This document shows positions 9,758 to 17,900 of a stretch of 37,666 nucleotides of DNA, piece by piece. Positions within the stretch are counted from its first letter, which is position 1. The number at the start of each line of letters is the position of its first letter. A program made the translations under genes and the position numbers. The stretch is from the NCBI GenBank assembly GCA_031277925.1, contig JAITLJ010000033.1, positions 1-37,666 of the forward strand, read 5' to 3'. The DNA is from Prevotellaceae bacterium (GTDB taxonomy: Bacteria; Bacteroidota; Bacteroidia; Bacteroidales; UBA932). A model generated the notes under the pieces. It was given only the letters and a program-made list of their open reading frames with translations. It was not told the origin of the DNA and did no database searches.

Positions 9758-9788
9758 AAAGGTTACCGGACTAAATTCGGTAACCTTT
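9758..9788 (+). terminator. intrinsic terminator of the ribosomal superoperon
   Basis: AAAGGTTACCG (9758-9768) pairs perfectly with CGGTAACCTTT (9778-9788) around a 9-nt loop, and T-rich sequence follows. It lies 27 nt after the rplQ stop, as expected for the end of the operon. Confidence 0.85.
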
Positions 9789-9882
9789 TCGTATTTTTCA
9801 CCGCAGAACTACAGCCTGCCCATAGCGCTTTTTTATAGTTTGTATATCAAAACAAACTAAAATATCTTTACATCTCAGGGCA

Positions 9883-9906
9883 TTTTGATACCGTTTTGGT
9901 ATTACT
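9883..9906. repeat. palindromic intergenic element, copy A
   Basis: The 24-nt block contains the arms ATACC/GGTAT around the loop GTTTT. Its reverse complement matches 20 of 24 positions of the block at 26341-26364. Both copies lie between convergently transcribed genes. Function is unknown; a small REP-like or terminator-derived element is possible. Confidence 0.45.
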
Positions 9907-9960
9907 ATACATATTACAGTTTAATTCATTTGGATATAAACAGTTTATATTGCCTGCAAA

Positions 9961-9994
9961 AAAAACTCTGTAAATGTTTTTTTACAGAGTTTTT
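9961..9994. terminator. bidirectional intrinsic terminator
   Basis: A 14-bp perfect stem (9961-9974 with 9981-9994) contains the core ACTCTGTAAA/TTTACAGAGT and a 6-nt T-rich loop. A T-run follows on one strand, and a T-rich run follows on the other. It lies 30 nt beyond the stop of the minus-strand permease gene and so terminates the M16/ABC unit while backing up the ribosomal terminator. Confidence 0.85.
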
Positions 9995-10023
9995 TCGATA
10001 TAATATGAAACATAAATATAAAA

Positions 10024-11265
10024 TCAGTTTTTATATTTAAACCATTTTATCAGTTCTTTGATTGATGCTTTTTTGCCATACATCAAAATTCCAACGCGAT
10101 ATATTCGTGCTGCAATCCATGTAAATAAAATGAATGTTGCCGTTAATATCATCATCGATAGAATTATTTCAAACCATGAAACGCCAAAGGGAATACGTGC
10201 AAGCATAACTATTGGCGATGTAAACGGAATCATCGATCCCCAAAATGCAAGCGGATTGTCGGGTTGACTTGATATTATAATCATTATAAAATATCCAATC
10301 ATCAAAGGAACGCTTGCTATTGATTGCAGCTGTTGGGTATCGGATTCATTATCGACAGCCGAGCCTACAATAGCAAACAGAGATGCATAAAGCAAATATC
10401 CCAAAATAAGATACAGCAGGAAGCAAATAAACATTTTTGTAAACGAAACGGCTTGAATGTAATTTTGTATTTGACTGACAATATCAGAAAACTGGCTTTG
10501 TGCAATAAATATTATTATGACAAACAAAATTATCCATATCAAAATTTGAGTAAGTACAACCAGCGCTACGCCGATGATTTTTCCAAACATCAAGTGTACG
10601 GGTTTTATCGAAGATATTACGATTTCTATGATTCTGCTTGATTTTTCTTCGATTACGCCGCGCATTATCTGAATACCGAACATGAATATTATAAAGAAAA
10701 TTAAAATGCCGCAAACCATTGCAAGTCCGATTAGAGCAGAGGTATTGCTTTCTTTTTCGTTGCCATGTTCGTCTATGCGAATGTTTTTGATATTTAAGTT
10801 CGGATTCAAGATTTTTGCTATCTGTTCTACGGAAATATCGTATTCTTTGAGTTTTATTTGTGCCGAGATAACTGTCATTTGTATTTTGATTGCGCTCAAT
10901 ACATCAACGCCGACTGCCTGTTCCGAATACATTGTTATGTTTTCTGCTGAACTTTCGTCATTTTTTTCGATATGCAAAACGGCATAGTTGTTGTTGCGCA
11001 ACAAGTTGTTTTTCAATGAATCGATTGGTTTGGTTTCGTAAACAAATTTTATTGTGCGCGTGTCTTTCAGTTCGTTTCCTGTAAATCCTGTTTCGTCAAG
11101 AACAGTGATTGTTTTTTCCTTTTCGCTTTTTATTTGTGAAATAAGCGCAGGCACAAGCGCCAGACAGGCAAACAGTATCGGAGTTAAAATAGTCATTATT
11201 ATAAATGATCTTTTCTTTACCCTTACTATGAATTCACGTTTTATAACAAGTAATATTTTTTTCAT
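10024..11265 (-). CDS. ABC-2 type exporter permease (NatB-like)
   Basis: This is the membrane subunit of an ABC exporter in the NatB/ABC-2 family. The 413-residue protein starts with a cytoplasmic basic segment (MKKILLVIKREFIVRVKKRS) and one membrane helix at about residues 20-43. A ~130-residue extracytoplasmic domain follows, then five or six C-terminal membrane helices from about residue 175, with the charged RGVIEEKSSRIIEIVISSIK stretch typical of ABC-2 permeases before the second of them. Its start overlaps the ATPase gene by 4 nt, so the two are translationally coupled. NatAB was described as a Na+ exporter, but the substrate here cannot be read from sequence. Confidence 0.88.
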   Translation of the reverse strand: MKKILLVIKREFIVRVKKRSFIIMTILTPILFACLALVPALISQIKSEKEKTITVLDETGFTGNELKDTRTIKFVYETKPIDSLKNNLLRNNNYAVLHIEKNDESSAENITMYSEQAVGVDVLSAIKIQMTVISAQIKLKEYDISVEQIAKILNPNLNIKNIRIDEHGNEKESNTSALIGLAMVCGILIFFIIFMFGIQIMRGVIEEKSSRIIEIVISSIKPVHLMFGKIIGVALVVLTQILIWIILFVIIIFIAQSQFSDIVSQIQNYIQAVSFTKMFICFLLYLILGYLLYASLFAIVGSAVDNESDTQQLQSIASVPLMIGYFIMIIISSQPDNPLAFWGSMIPFTSPIVMLARIPFGVSWFEIILSMMILTATFILFTWIAARIYRVGILMYGKKASIKELIKWFKYKN

Positions 11266-12176
11266 TTACCGTCCTCCACAAGTTTAATAAATATGTCGTT
11301 CATACTTGGAATCATTTCGTTGAAGTTTACAATTTCGTTATCTTTTATTATTCTCGACAGCAAGGTATTTTCTGTTTCTTTGACTGTTGATTTAATTTTA
11401 ATCCGATGGAAAAATTTTTGTTCGCTGCTGTCTAAAATCTGATAATTATCGCCAATGTTTTCTTTCAGTCTATCGGTTTCGCCTCGATAGTCAATCTCGA
11501 ATACGTTGTCTCCGTAATTATGTCGGATTTCATCGATTTGTCCGCTTAAAACGTTTTTCGATTTGTTTATGAGCGTTATGTAATCGCATATTTCTTCGAC
11601 CGAAGCCATGTTGTGTGTAGAAAAAATAATTGTAATGCCCTGTTTTTTCAGATTCAGAATTTCGGTTTTCAGCAGGTTCACATTTATGGGGTCAAATCCG
11701 CTGAAAGGTTCGTCGAATATGAGCAGTTTTGGTTTGTGCAGAATTGTTATTATAAATTGCACTTTTTGCGCCATGCCTTTCGAGAGTTCTTCAACTTTTT
11801 TGTTCCACCATGCTTGAATTTCAAATTTTTGAAACCATTCGCGCAGGTTTTTTTCTGCATCGTGTTTGCTCAATCCTTTTAGACGTGCAAAATACATTGC
11901 CTGTTCGCCTACTTTCATTTTTTTGTAAAGTCCGCGTTCTTCGGGCAAATATCCAATGCTGTAAACATCGTTTTCCTGTAATTTGCGTCCGTCAAAATAT
12001 ATTGTTCCGCTGTCGGGCGCCGTGATTTGGTTGATAATTCGTATAAGAGTAGTTTTGCCTGCTCCGTTTGGTCCTAACAAGCCGTAAATGCTTGATTGCG
12101 GAACTTCTATACTCACATTATCAAGCGCCAAATGGCTGGCATATTGTTTTACAATGTTTTCTGTTCTTAAAACCAT
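11262..12176 (-). CDS. ABC transporter ATP-binding protein (NatA-like)
   Basis: This is the ATPase partner of the downstream permease. The 304-residue protein has Walker A GPNGAGKT (35-42), the NatA-type YLPEERGLY around the Q-loop (77-85), signature LSKGM (131-135), Walker B LLIFDEP (151-157) and the switch histidine H188 in STHNM. After ~residue 215 a C-terminal accessory region (DUF4162-like) is present, common in ATPases paired with ABC-2 permeases. It lies 25 nt downstream of the M16 protease gene and is probably co-transcribed with it. Confidence 0.93.
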   Translation of the reverse strand: MVLRTENIVKQYASHLALDNVSIEVPQSSIYGLLGPNGAGKTTLIRIINQITAPDSGTIYFDGRKLQENDVYSIGYLPEERGLYKKMKVGEQAMYFARLKGLSKHDAEKNLREWFQKFEIQAWWNKKVEELSKGMAQKVQFIITILHKPKLLIFDEPFSGFDPINVNLLKTEILNLKKQGITIIFSTHNMASVEEICDYITLINKSKNVLSGQIDEIRHNYGDNVFEIDYRGETDRLKENIGDNYQILDSSEQKFFHRIKIKSTVKETENTLLSRIIKDNEIVNFNEMIPSMNDIFIKLVEDGK

Positions 12177-12201
12177 GTTTTTTCAAATAATTATAACTGT
12201 T

Positions 12202-15015
12202 CTATTCTTTTTTGTCATTCATTATAACGCGAACGAGGTTATTGTCGTTAAGAATTTTAGCGGCAAGTTTTTTAATTTTTTCGGCGTTAAGTTCGTCTAT
12301 AAATTTATCATAATCGCTTGTAGCGTCAATATTCAAAAGATGCAATGATGTCAAATAACTTAACCATGTATTGTTTTGCTTGAGCTGGTCTTTGCGCTGT
12401 TTTACAAGAAATTCTTTCACTTTGTTTAAATCGTCGGCTATTGGACCGTTTTCGGCAATTTTCTTAAATTCGTTTGTTACATCATCCAATAATCCTAATT
12501 TTTCTACTTTTTCTTTTTCCGAATCAAATGAAACGGTAAGGGCAAAAGTTTCTTGAGGTTCTCTGTTCAAAGTTCCCGACACGCTTACTCCATAACTGCC
12601 GCCTTTTTCTTCGCGAATAACTTCGAGATAGCGCGTACGCAAAACTTGCGCCAGAACATCTATTAAGATTCTGTTTTCGAGAGAATAATCTATATCGCCT
12701 GTCCATGTGTATGCAACCGAAGTTTTTGGCGTTTGCATTTTTGTTTCAAAAAAGTTGTCTTTTGTTCCGCGAACGGGAATTATTCCATCGTTTTTCCATT
12801 TTGTCATATTTGATGATACAGGTATTGAACCTATGTATTTTTCAACAAGAGGTTTTAATACTGACGGTTCAATATTTCCGACTATGATAAAAGTAAAATT
12901 GGCTGCATTTTTGAAAATTTGACTGTGCATTGCAGGTAATCTGTCGAATTTGATTTTGTCAACTATTTCGGTTGAAATTATTTGGCGCCGCAAATGGTTG
13001 TTGTACAAGGTTTTTTGTCGTTCTTTTGTAAAGATATATGCAGGTTCGGTTTCCATATTTTTCAATTGAGTTTTATAGTTGTCAATCGAAACATTAAAGT
13101 CATTTTCATCCCATCGCGGATTTGTAAAGTTCATATATACAAGTTGCAATATTGTTTCTATGTCTTTTGGCGAACCGCCTGCAGAAACAACTGTGTTATA
13201 ATCAGAAACATTGATACGCAGGTATGCTGTTTTTCCTGCCAGCTGTTTAGTTAAGTCGTTTGCGCTGAGTTTTCCTGTTCCCGAACGCGACATTATCACA
13301 GACATGTAAGATGCGGTATAATAATCATCGTCAGATACATTTGACGAGCCATCGCGCTGCGATATTGACATTACTATTTCATCGGCTTTGAAATCGGTTT
13401 GTTTTACAATAATTTTTATTCCGTTTTGCAGCGTCCACACTGTTGCGCCGAATTTGTCGGTTTCTTCTTTTGCAACCGCCGAACCATGTAATACAATTTC
13501 TTCGGGAATAATCGGCTGTTTTACAACATTATCCTTATATGCTTCGAGTTCGGCTGTGCGTACTTTATCTATCACTGTTTTGATTTCATCTGCGGCAGGA
13601 TATGTTCCCTGTTTTTCAGGCGCTTCGATAATTACAATCTGGTTTTCCAAAGTTATTAACTGTTTGGCAACTGTATTAATGATATTGATATTAAGATTGG
13701 ATAAAACTTGGTTTGTTAATTTCCAGTCTGTTTCGTCATCAGGAATTGCATGATTATATCTGAAATTATTAATATACGGATAAATATAATCTCTGTGCCG
13801 ATTGTCGTTACGATTGTTGTAAGCCACTTCAGCCGATTTCAGATAATTGGCTTTTGCAATTTCCAGTTCGCTTTCGGTAAATCCGAAACGGCGTATTTTT
13901 TCCAATTCTCCATATAATGCTTCAAGAGCGGCAAGCGATTCTCCTTCGCGTGCCATTGCACTTCCAATAACAGCATCGCACGATGAAGTCATTTTTCCGC
14001 CTTGCAAATAACCTGCAATGAACGGCGCATTGGGCTTTTGAGTTATTTCTCTTAACCTTGTATTTTCCATGGCATTAATCAGCGATTTGATTAAATTAAT
14101 CATATAAACGCTGTAAGTTCCTTCCATTTCTTTAGGTACGGGATCATGTTTTATATAAATCGAAACTTCGGTGCTTGTTGCCTCCGCATCTGTAATCACT
14201 GCAATAACGGGCTCTGCATTTTTCGGAAGCGGATAGAATCCTTTGGGTTCGGGATTTTCTACCGGTTTAACATCGGCAAAGATTTTTTTGATTTTTTCTA
14301 CTACAGCATCGGCATCAAAATCGCCTACAACAACTATACATTGCAAATCGGTGCGATACCAGCGATGGTAAAAATCACGAATTTCATCATGTTTAAAATT
14401 TTTCAAGATTTCTTCTGTTCCTATCACATTGCGTTTCGAATATCGCGTATCGCCGTAAAGTACAGGCAATGATTTTTCGTAGATTCTCCAACTTGCAGTG
14501 TTTCGCGTGCGTTTTTCTTCTAAAATAACGCCGCGTTCCTTGTCAATTTCATCGCCTTTCAAAGCAATAAACTGCGACCAGTCGTGAAGTATAAGCAGAC
14601 ATGTGTCAAGATTTTCGGGTTTATCGAGCGGCACAGCCGAAACATTGTAAACAGTTTGTTCCATACTTGTGTTGGCATTCAGATTCTGACCGAATTTAAT
14701 TCCTACCGTTTCGCACCAGTTTATAAGTTTTTTGTCGGGGAAATTGACAGTTCCGTTAAAAGCCATGTGTTCCAGAAAGTGAGCCAATCCCTGTTGATTG
14801 TCTTCTTCCTGCGCTGCGCCGACATAATGAAAAATAAAAAATTCGGCTTGTTTTTCCGGTTTTGCATTTGCTTTTACGTAGTAAGTAAGTCCGTTTTCCA
14901 ATTTGCCTGTTTTTACATCTTTGTCAACAGGAATACGTTCCATTAGATTTGTTTGAGCGTTTAATGTAAAAACATACATTAGAATAACAATAATAGATAG
15001 TAAGATTTTTTTCAT
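12202..15015 (-). CDS. secreted M16 family zinc metalloprotease
   Basis: This 937-residue protein has a signal peptide (residues 1-20, cleavage probably after TLNA) and is therefore periplasmic or envelope-bound. The inverted zinc motif HFLEH is at residues 79-83. The downstream glutamate expected of M16 enzymes lies within ERGVILEEKRTR (160-171), so the first domain looks catalytically competent. The length fits a pitrilysin/PqqL-type chain of two M16 halves, with the second half (about residues 510-930) lacking HxxEH. It leads the unit with the NatAB-like exporter. The substrate is unknown. Confidence 0.92.
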   Translation of the reverse strand: MKKILLSIIVILMYVFTLNAQTNLMERIPVDKDVKTGKLENGLTYYVKANAKPEKQAEFFIFHYVGAAQEEDNQQGLAHFLEHMAFNGTVNFPDKKLINWCETVGIKFGQNLNANTSMEQTVYNVSAVPLDKPENLDTCLLILHDWSQFIALKGDEIDKERGVILEEKRTRNTASWRIYEKSLPVLYGDTRYSKRNVIGTEEILKNFKHDEIRDFYHRWYRTDLQCIVVVGDFDADAVVEKIKKIFADVKPVENPEPKGFYPLPKNAEPVIAVITDAEATSTEVSIYIKHDPVPKEMEGTYSVYMINLIKSLINAMENTRLREITQKPNAPFIAGYLQGGKMTSSCDAVIGSAMAREGESLAALEALYGELEKIRRFGFTESELEIAKANYLKSAEVAYNNRNDNRHRDYIYPYINNFRYNHAIPDDETDWKLTNQVLSNLNINIINTVAKQLITLENQIVIIEAPEKQGTYPAADEIKTVIDKVRTAELEAYKDNVVKQPIIPEEIVLHGSAVAKEETDKFGATVWTLQNGIKIIVKQTDFKADEIVMSISQRDGSSNVSDDDYYTASYMSVIMSRSGTGKLSANDLTKQLAGKTAYLRINVSDYNTVVSAGGSPKDIETILQLVYMNFTNPRWDENDFNVSIDNYKTQLKNMETEPAYIFTKERQKTLYNNHLRRQIISTEIVDKIKFDRLPAMHSQIFKNAANFTFIIVGNIEPSVLKPLVEKYIGSIPVSSNMTKWKNDGIIPVRGTKDNFFETKMQTPKTSVAYTWTGDIDYSLENRILIDVLAQVLRTRYLEVIREEKGGSYGVSVSGTLNREPQETFALTVSFDSEKEKVEKLGLLDDVTNEFKKIAENGPIADDLNKVKEFLVKQRKDQLKQNNTWLSYLTSLHLLNIDATSDYDKFIDELNAEKIKKLAAKILNDNNLVRVIMNDKKE

Positions 15016-15066
15016 GGTAAATGAATTTAATTTATTAATATTTTATATTTTAGTTTATTTATTCAA

Positions 15067-15074
15067 CAAAAGTA
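15067..15074 (-). promoter_or_regulatory. -7 element for the M16-ABC unit
   Basis: On the minus strand this reads TACTTTTG, an exact match to the Bacteroidota TAnnTTTG consensus, 51 nt upstream of the M16 start codon. No clean -33 TTTG is seen at the ideal spacing, so the call rests on the -7 box and position. Confidence 0.5.
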
Positions 15075-15418
15075 ATAAAAACATTTTGTTTTTTGCATAT
15101 ATTATAATTTATTTGTTTTTCTTTATTATTTTGAGTTATTTTTAGAATATTCAAATTCTGTTTTTTAATATAAAAAGCATCAATATCAATATTTATTTAT
15201 TGTTTTTCGATATGTAAAGATAGAATAAAATTTTTGATTACACACAGGCCGATAAAAATTTTCTGTCAAATTTACAGGGAAATATATGTGTTTTTTTACA
15301 CAAAAGTTTAATAAAAATTAAGTCAATGATTATAACATTCACAGTATAGAGCAAAACCATCTTTTTTTACTAATCGCCCGACAATAAAAATTACAAATAA
15401 TAATACAGAAAACATTGT

Positions 15419-15447
15419 TTGCTTCGGCGTTGCGCCTCGTAATAACA
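15419..15447. repeat. degenerate dispersed palindromic repeat
   Basis: The 29 bases begin TTGCTTCGGCGTTGCGCCTC and contain the small hairpin GGCG-TTG-CGCC. They resemble the reverse complement of the CGTCATTGCGAG...GAAGCAA type of repeat that I recall from many unrelated bacterial genomes. The patch stands out as GC-rich in a very AT-rich gap. Related fragments are at 26326-26340 and 27594-27623. Confidence 0.4.
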
Positions 15448-15653
15448 TGCTCTAAATCTTTAAATTTTAAAATCAATAAATTATTGTTTGATTGCATTTA
15501 ACATAACAAAATCGGAAAACTGTGCATAACGTGTAAAGTATTATGTTGTGTTATACATTGATATACAACAATAAAAGCATTGATTTTTCATATATTTTTC
15601 CTGCAAAACACGAATATTTTTTACATGTTTATGCGTAATTCGGAAAATTCATG

Positions 15654-15661
15654 TAACTTTG
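15654..15661 (+). promoter_or_regulatory. -7 element for the dksA-like gene
   Basis: TAACTTTG is an exact match to TAnnTTTG, 40 nt upstream of the start at 15702. A weak GTTTA lies about 22 nt further upstream in the place of the -33 box. Confidence 0.6.
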
Positions 15662-15701
15662 CACACATTTATGATGTAACAAATTATTAATAAAGAAAAT
15701 T

Positions 15702-16619
15702 ATGGCTGTAAAAAACACAAAAACAACAAAAACAACGAAATCTCCGACTGAAAAATCGGTAGAAGAAGAAACTGTTGCAACAAAAAAAGCAGTAAAAAAA
15801 AACGAAGCCAAAAAACCTAAGGCTAAAAAAGCCGAAGTTGAAAAAAACGCAGTGAAAAAATCAGAAAAAACAGTTAAATTGACTGATAAAAAAACTGCCA
15901 AAAAAGAAACTGCTAAACAAACTGAAACAGCAGATAAAAAAAAGGTTGAGAAAAAAGTTGCAAAAAAAACAAAAACGGCAGCCGCAAAAACCGAAAAAAA
16001 GGTAAGAGCAACAAAAAAAGTTGTGAAAGCGCCCAAAGCCTCAAAGAAAAAGACAGATAAAAAAGAAAAAGCAAAAAAAACAACAAAAACCCTTGCAAAA
16101 AAAACAAAAGCGGCAGATAAAAAAGTCGTAAAAAAGGCGAGTTTGAAAAAAAATAAAGAAAAACCGGTTGTTAAAAAAATAGCGGCAAAAGAAATTGCAA
16201 AACCAACAGCAAACACGATGATAGCAACAAAAATAATAGAACCTCAACTTCCACGAGTAAGATATTCGGACATTGAACTTGCCGAATTTAAACAACGAAT
16301 TATCGACCGACTGGAAAGAGAAAGAAACAATTACGAACTTTTGAAATCAACAATATCGCACGGCGGAAGCAACGATACCGAAGATACTTCGCCATCATTC
16401 AAGGTTTTGGAAGATGGAGCGGCAACTCTGTCGAAAGAAGAATCAGGACAGCAACTTGAACGAATAAAAAAATTTATTCTTGATTTGGAAAGAGCATTAG
16501 TTCGTATCGAAAACAAAACATACGGAATTTGTCGCGAAACAGGTAAATTAATCTCAAAAGAACGTTTATTTGCCGTGCCTCATGCAACATTAAGTATAGA
16601 AGCAAAAAATAAAAGATAA
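15702..16619 (+). CDS. TraR/DksA-like regulator with histone H1-like N-terminal tail
   Basis: The last ~120 residues (about 185-305) are a Bacteroidota TraR/DksA-family protein: RVRYSDIELAEFKQRIIDRL, a coiled-coil, DTSPSFKVLEDGAATLSKEE, then YGICRETGKLISKERLFAVP. That family normally is ~125 residues and acts on RNA polymerase through its secondary channel. The zinc-finger region keeps only one cysteine, as in other Bacteroidota members. Residues 1-~180 are an extra tail built almost only of Lys, Ala, Thr, Val and Glu (repeated KK-A/T-x units), resembling bacterial histone H1-like proteins. One ATG starts the whole frame just downstream of a good promoter box, so the fusion looks real. A role in DNA or RNA binding by the tail is inference. 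Confidence 0.85.
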   Translation: MAVKNTKTTKTTKSPTEKSVEEETVATKKAVKKNEAKKPKAKKAEVEKNAVKKSEKTVKLTDKKTAKKETAKQTETADKKKVEKKVAKKTKTAAAKTEKKVRATKKVVKAPKASKKKTDKKEKAKKTTKTLAKKTKAADKKVVKKASLKKNKEKPVVKKIAAKEIAKPTANTMIATKIIEPQLPRVRYSDIELAEFKQRIIDRLERERNNYELLKSTISHGGSNDTEDTSPSFKVLEDGAATLSKEESGQQLERIKKFILDLERALVRIENKTYGICRETGKLISKERLFAVPHATLSIEAKNKR

Positions 16620-16638
16620 TTTTCATAACATAAACCCG

Positions 16639-16674
16639 CGACTCGAGGAATAAATCAAACTCGAGTCGTTTTTT
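16639..16674 (+). terminator. intrinsic terminator after the dksA-like gene
   Basis: CGACTCGAG (16639-16647) pairs perfectly with CTCGAGTCG (16660-16668) around a 12-nt loop and is followed by six T residues (16669-16674). It lies only 13 nt before the lspA start codon. Confidence 0.9.
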
Positions 16675-16687
16675 GATATAAAAAATC

Positions 16688-17308
16688 ATGCTAACAAACA
16701 AAAAATCAATATATGCAATAGTTACCATTATCATAATTTTGCTTATTGACCAGACCGTAAAAATACTCGTAAAAACCAACATGTCGCTCGGCGAAAGCAT
16801 ATCAGTATTCGGCAATTGGTTTCAAATATCTTTTACCGAAAATCCTGGATTTGCATTTGGTATGGAATTTGGCGGAGAATGGGGAAAATTTTTTCTGTCT
16901 ATTTTCAGAATATTTGCAATTGGCATAATAGTTTGGCTGTTGATAAAAATAATTCGCCAGAAATACTCTACGGCGTTTATAATCAGCATTGCCGCTTTAC
17001 TTGCCGGAGCCGCAGGAAATATTATTGACAGCGTTTTTTACGGACAAATATTCAGCGATTCTTATGGACAGATTGCAACAATATTTCCCGAAGGCGGAGG
17101 TTATGCGCAGCTTCTTCACGGTAAAGTTGTTGATATGCTTTATTTTCCGCTGATTGAAGGAAATTTCCCGACATGGTTTCCGTTTTGGGGCGGCGACAAA
17201 TTTATATTTTTCAGTCCTGTATTCAATATCGCCGACTCGGCAATAACCGTTTCGATACTGTATATTTTAATATTTCAACGAAAAAATATAACAAAATTAC
17301 TGAAATAG
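16688..17308 (+). CDS. lspA: lipoprotein signal peptidase II
   Basis: LspA cleaves the signal peptide of prolipoproteins in the inner membrane. The 206-residue protein has four membrane segments, the N-terminal DQTVKILV motif (from D21), ENPGFAFG (51-58), GNIID (110-114), and the catalytic aspartate pair D149 (KVVDM) and D183 (FNIADS). The two aspartates are 34 residues apart rather than ~19, because of an insertion (about 152-175) seen in Bacteroidota LspA. The start is fixed by the first membrane helix beginning at residue ~8. Its proximity to the upstream terminator leaves no visible promoter of its own. Confidence 0.94.
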   Translation: MLTNKKSIYAIVTIIIILLIDQTVKILVKTNMSLGESISVFGNWFQISFTENPGFAFGMEFGGEWGKFFLSIFRIFAIGIIVWLLIKIIRQKYSTAFIISIAALLAGAAGNIIDSVFYGQIFSDSYGQIATIFPEGGGYAQLLHGKVVDMLYFPLIEGNFPTWFPFWGGDKFIFFSPVFNIADSAITVSILYILIFQRKNITKLLK

Positions 17309-17321
17309 TTTTTAATGAATG

Positions 17322-17722
17322 TTAGCATTTGTGCCTAAATTGATTTTTATGGGAGGCGCAAGCCACAAGCAATCTGTTAAATAAGGCTTTGCCATAATAC
17401 CTGCGATTGAATTTATAACAAAATTCGTCAAGGTAGTTCTGTAAAAAATCAGGTTTGATATTATGAAACGTATTAAGCAATTGCCCTCCACGCTTGATAC
17501 TGTTCCACAATGCCCCGTATTTGTTGTATTTTTCTACTGTTTTATAAATTTTATTCTTTGTAACTCAAAGAATATCTGCTATTTCAGATGCATTTTTGCC
17601 CTGATTTACCATCACAGAATAAATAATTTGAGAACTTTGAAATCCTGTGTGCTTTTTTGACTGTGCATCGCTTTTTTTAATTCTGTTTCAGACAGATGCG
17701 GCTCGATTTTTAATATATTCAT
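17322..17722 (-). pseudogene. decayed, apparently chimeric transposase remnant
   Basis: Read on the minus strand, an ATG at 17722 opens MNILKIEPHLSETELKKAMH and continues to about FKVLK. A frameshift near 17622 moves to the frame YSVMVNQGKNASEIADIL, which meets an in-frame TGA at 17565-17567 and continues VTKNKIYKTVEKYNKYG. This looks like the N-terminal helix-turn-helix of an IS630-like transposase. After RGG the sequence switches to LLNTFHNIKPDFLQNYLDEF and CYKFNRRYYGKALFNRLLVA, which resembles the C-terminus of an IS1595/ISXO2-type transposase, ending at 17322. The catalytic core is missing. No terminal inverted repeats are obvious. Family assignments are from memory of motifs. Confidence 0.6.
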
Positions 17723-17900
17723 TTTTTTTGCAAAGGCAATAAAAATTTTCTTACATCTTTCATTTAATTTGCGCTGCGTGATGGCGGGTTGATAGTACTA
17801 ATTTTTTCCTCCATTTTAGGGTTAAAATACACAATAAATTTGTTGCAGGGAAAAAAATATGCTTATGTTTTCAGGTAAAGTCTGTATAAACAGTTAAAAT
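17723..17900. other. AT-rich non-coding stretch beyond the transposase remnant
   Basis: This 178-nt stretch separates the transposase remnant from the stop of the PAP2 gene. I see no gene, clear hairpin or promoter match. It may hold the rest of the eroded insertion. Confidence 0.4.

Larger units (their letters stand above)
15016..15701. other. 686-bp AT-rich non-coding gap
   Basis: This is the longest gap in the window, separating the divergent M16 and dksA-like genes. I find no convincing gene, tRNA or structured RNA. It holds the two outward promoter elements listed separately, runs of A and T, and one locally GC-richer patch at 15419-15447 that resembles a dispersed palindromic repeat. 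Confidence 0.6.

Noticed and set aside
15016..15701. A structured RNA gene in the 686-bp gap
   Set aside because: The only GC-rich patch (15419-15447) is short and better explained as a dispersed repeat. No tRNA-like or long paired structure could be drawn by eye; a covariance-model search (Rfam) would settle it.
15629..16216. A 195-codon open frame on the minus strand, hydrophobic and Phe-rich
   Set aside because: It is the antisense of the lysine-rich tail of the dksA-like gene: AAA/AAG codons read as TTT/CTT on the other strand. Composition explains it and the sense gene has a promoter and terminator.
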